A DNA stretch of 7,813 nt from DATNBT01 sp964579765 (GTDB lineage Bacteria > Acidobacteriota > Vicinamibacteria > Vicinamibacterales > CAVVIG01), in the NCBI GenBank assembly GCA_964579765.1, contig CAZOIK010000264.1, positions 1 through 7,813 of the forward strand. The letters are read 5' to 3'. A model generated the notes under the pieces. That model saw nothing but the letters and a program-made list of their open reading frames with translations. It was not told the origin of the DNA and made no database searches. Positions 6,573 through 7,813 of this stretch are shown in pieces. Both the position numbers and the translations under genes were made by a program. Within the stretch, counting starts at the first letter, position 1. Each line of letters begins with the position of its first letter.

Positions 6573-6593
6573 GGCGACGACCTTTGTCGGCGA

Positions 6594-6621
6594 ATCGTAC
6601 CATTTTCGTCCGCCGCGTGAA
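6594..6621 (-). promoter_or_regulatory. possible promoter of the cupin gene
   Basis: On the minus strand TTCACG (6621-6616) and TACGAT (6599-6594) are separated by 16 bases. This would place the transcript start about 15 bases before the ATG at 6572, just upstream of the AAAGG ribosome site. Each hexamer has two mismatches to the sigma-70 consensus, so the call is tentative. Confidence 0.35.
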
Positions 6622-6704
6622 CGGCGTCCACACGCCAGACGCGGGATCGTGGCGGAAACGCGTCGGCACAAGACATGCCCCACTCCGGCGCGGGGCGGCG
6701 ATCG

Positions 6705-6732
6705 CGGACGCCACATCAGACAGCGGCGTCCG
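6705..6732. promoter_or_regulatory. 8-base inverted repeat upstream of the response regulator
   Basis: CGGACGCC (6705-6712) and GGCGTCCG (6725-6732) are perfect inverted copies separated by 12 bases, ending 31 bases before the GTG start at 6764. This could be an operator for self-control by the LuxR-type regulator or a hairpin in its leader RNA. Chance is possible at this GC content. Confidence 0.3.
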
Positions 6733-6763
6733 GCAGGTGGGCCGTGCGGAAACGGAGTGAACT

Positions 6764-7387
6764 GTGATTCAGGTGATGCTCGTGGAGGACCACGGCATCG
6801 TGCGCGAGGGGTTGCGCCAGCTGCTCGACGCGCAGGAGGACATGCGCGTCGTCGGCGAAGCGGTTGACGGCGAGGAGGCGCTCGCGAACGCGCCCGCGCT
6901 CCGTCCCGACATCATCGTGCTCGATCTGTCGCTGCCGGGAAAGAGCGGCATCGAAGTCGCCGCCGAGCTCCGGGCGTCGTGTCCCGGCGCGGCGCTCGTC
7001 GTGTTGACGCGCCACCGGGAGCCGTCGTTTGTCCGCCAGTTATTCGCGGCCGGCGCGCTCGCCTACGTCCTGAAGCAGAGCGCGTCGCGCGAACTGCTCG
7101 CCGCCGTCAGGGCCGCGGCGATCGGCCGGCGCTACATCGACATGGCGCTGCACGACGAGCACGCGACGCCGGTGAGCCGCGCGTCGCTGGCCGTCACCGA
7201 GCGCGAGGCGGCGGTCCTGCGGCTCACGGCTGCCGGACACACGCACAAGGAAATCGGCGCGATGCTCGGGATTGCGGAGAAGACCGTCGAAGCGCACAAG
7301 GCGAACGCCATGCGGAAGCTGAATCTGCGCAGCCGCGCGGATCTCATCCGCCACGCGGCGCTGCAGGGCTGGCTGCAGGCGTCCTAG
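6764..7387 (+). CDS. NarL/FixJ-family response regulator (receiver plus LuxR-type HTH)
   Basis: This 207-residue two-component transcription regulator has a receiver domain at residues 1-118. It shows the acidic pair Glu8-Asp9 (LVEDH), phosphorylation site Asp54 (VLDLSLPG), Thr82 (VVLT) and the switch Lys104 (YVLKQ). A LuxR-type helix-turn-helix occupies about residues 142-198, with LTAAGHTHKEIGAMLGIAEK and TVEAHKANAMRKLNLRSR, the usual recognition-helix region. Phosphorylation by a sensor kinase should promote dimerisation and DNA binding. The start is GTG 6764 with GGAG six bases upstream. No histidine kinase gene is in the window, so its partner is elsewhere or beyond the right edge. It is read divergently from the cupin. 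Control of the nearby xoxF/oxidase operon is possible but nothing in the sequence shows it. Confidence 0.95.
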   Translation: MIQVMLVEDHGIVREGLRQLLDAQEDMRVVGEAVDGEEALANAPALRPDIIVLDLSLPGKSGIEVAAELRASCPGAALVVLTRHREPSFVRQLFAAGALAYVLKQSASRELLAAVRAAAIGRRYIDMALHDEHATPVSRASLAVTEREAAVLRLTAAGHTHKEIGAMLGIAEKTVEAHKANAMRKLNLRSRADLIRHAALQGWLQAS

Positions 7388-7404
7388 CGGCGGTCGCGTG
7401 GACC

Positions 7405-7410
7405 TATAAT
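7405..7410 (+). promoter_or_regulatory. perfect TATAAT -10 box for a leaderless transcript
   Basis: The consensus hexamer TATAAT ends 7 bases before the ATG at 7418, so a normal sigma-70-type start would fall at or within one base of that ATG. No recognisable -35 lies 16-18 bases upstream, and no Shine-Dalgarno can fit between. An AT-rich hexamer stands out in this GC-rich background. Confidence 0.7.
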
Positions 7411-7417
7411 TCGCGGC

Positions 7418-7687
7418 ATGTGCCGGAACATCAAGACCCTCGCGAATTTCTGCCCGCCCGCGACCGACGACGAGATCCGTGCGTCGGCGCTGCAGTTCGT
7501 CAGGAAGCTGAGCGGCATGCAGAAGCCGTCGCGCGCGAACGAGGCCGCCTTCAATCGCGCGGTCGAGGACGTCACGCTCGCGGCGCGTGAGCTGGTGGCG
7601 TCGCTGGTCACCTCGGCGCCGCCGCGCAACCGGGAGGACGAAGCGCGGAAGGCCCGCGAACGCGCGCGCGTCCGGTTCGCGTCGTAG
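7418..7687 (+). CDS. DUF2277 family protein
   Basis: This 89-residue protein of unknown function matches the DUF2277 family over nearly its whole length. Recognisable segments are MCRNIKTLANFCPPATDDEI at the N-terminus, ALQFVRKLSGMQKPSRANEA (residues 24-43), and AFNRAVEDVTLAARELVASL (44-63). The last 25 residues are a charged Arg/Glu-rich tail. It is predicted to be small, soluble and mostly helical, without signal or membrane segment. The ATG at 7418 is fixed by the conserved M-C-R-N-I start and lies directly after the -10 box, so translation probably begins at the transcript's 5' end. It follows the response regulator by 30 bases but appears to have its own promoter. DUF2277 proteins have no established role that I know of. 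Confidence 0.93.
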   Translation: MCRNIKTLANFCPPATDDEIRASALQFVRKLSGMQKPSRANEAAFNRAVEDVTLAARELVASLVTSAPPRNREDEARKARERARVRFAS

Positions 7688-7813
7688 CGACGCACAGCCC
7701 GTGACGGCATCGACCGCCACGGGCGGAAACGTTGCGCTTCCACAGTAAGGAGCAGCCGGCCGAACGCAAACCAGCGAGCCTCGATGCCGGGACGCCGTGG
7801 GAGCCGGTAGACG
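7688..7813. other. 3' flank of the DUF2277 gene with a hairpin, no gene seen
   Basis: A hairpin pairs GCCCGTG (7697-7703) with CACGGGC (7718-7724), and after one mismatch continues CGG (7705-7707) with CCG (7714-7716) around a 6-base loop. It begins 10 bases after the stop codon. No T tract follows, so intrinsic termination is uncertain. From 7725 to the right edge I see no gene, repeat or clear site. Confidence 0.45.

Noticed and set aside
6573..6716. N-terminal extension of the cupin by 48 residues
   Set aside because: The extension is arginine-rich and unlike cupins, and it would cover the probable promoter and ribosome site before ATG 6572.
7697..7724. Hairpin after DUF2277 as a proven intrinsic terminator
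   Set aside because: The stem is good but is followed by ggaaacg rather than a T tract, so I list it only as a hairpin.

Overview
The window is GC-rich, gene-dense bacterial DNA, probably from an Acidobacteriota relative (Vicinamibacteria-like). That placement is an inference. It rests on base composition, on the combination of a lanthanide-type PQQ dehydrogenase with a DUF2277 protein, and on a palindromic repeat (606-623, core gcaggcctgaaggcctgc) of a kind I associate from memory with acidobacterial genomes.

The main content is one compact minus-strand operon running from 5830 down to the left edge. In transcription order it encodes: haem-copper oxidase subunit I (5830-3923), oxidase subunit III (3926-3315), a small three-helix membrane protein of unknown function (3318-2947), a class I cytochrome c (2950-2567), a XoxF-type PQQ/lanthanide alcohol dehydrogenase (2562-655), and a XoxJ-type periplasmic binding protein (671 to beyond the left edge). 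The first three junctions are 4-base ATGA overlaps, the fourth is a 4-base gap, and the fifth is a 17-base overlap, so the genes look like one translationally coupled unit. The simplest reading is a dedicated respiratory chain: alcohol (methanol-like) is oxidised in the periplasm by the quinoprotein, electrons pass to the small cytochrome c, and then to an oxidase encoded in the same operon.

The oxidase is unusual. Subunit I keeps every haem and copper ligand and the active-site Tyr. It has Trp where the D-channel Glu normally sits, Gln where the K-channel Lys sits, and Thr where the Mg-site His sits. No CuA-carrying subunit II gene lies in the operon or elsewhere in the window.

Right of the operon is a 313-base stretch (5831-6143) with no supported gene. 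Then come a minus-strand cupin (6572-6144), a divergent intergenic region, a plus-strand NarL/FixJ-type response regulator (6764-7387), and a DUF2277 protein (7418-7687). The DUF2277 gene has a perfect TATAAT seven bases before its ATG, which suggests a leaderless mRNA. The last 126 bases hold a hairpin and no gene I can support. No tRNA, rRNA, CRISPR array or transposase gene was seen.
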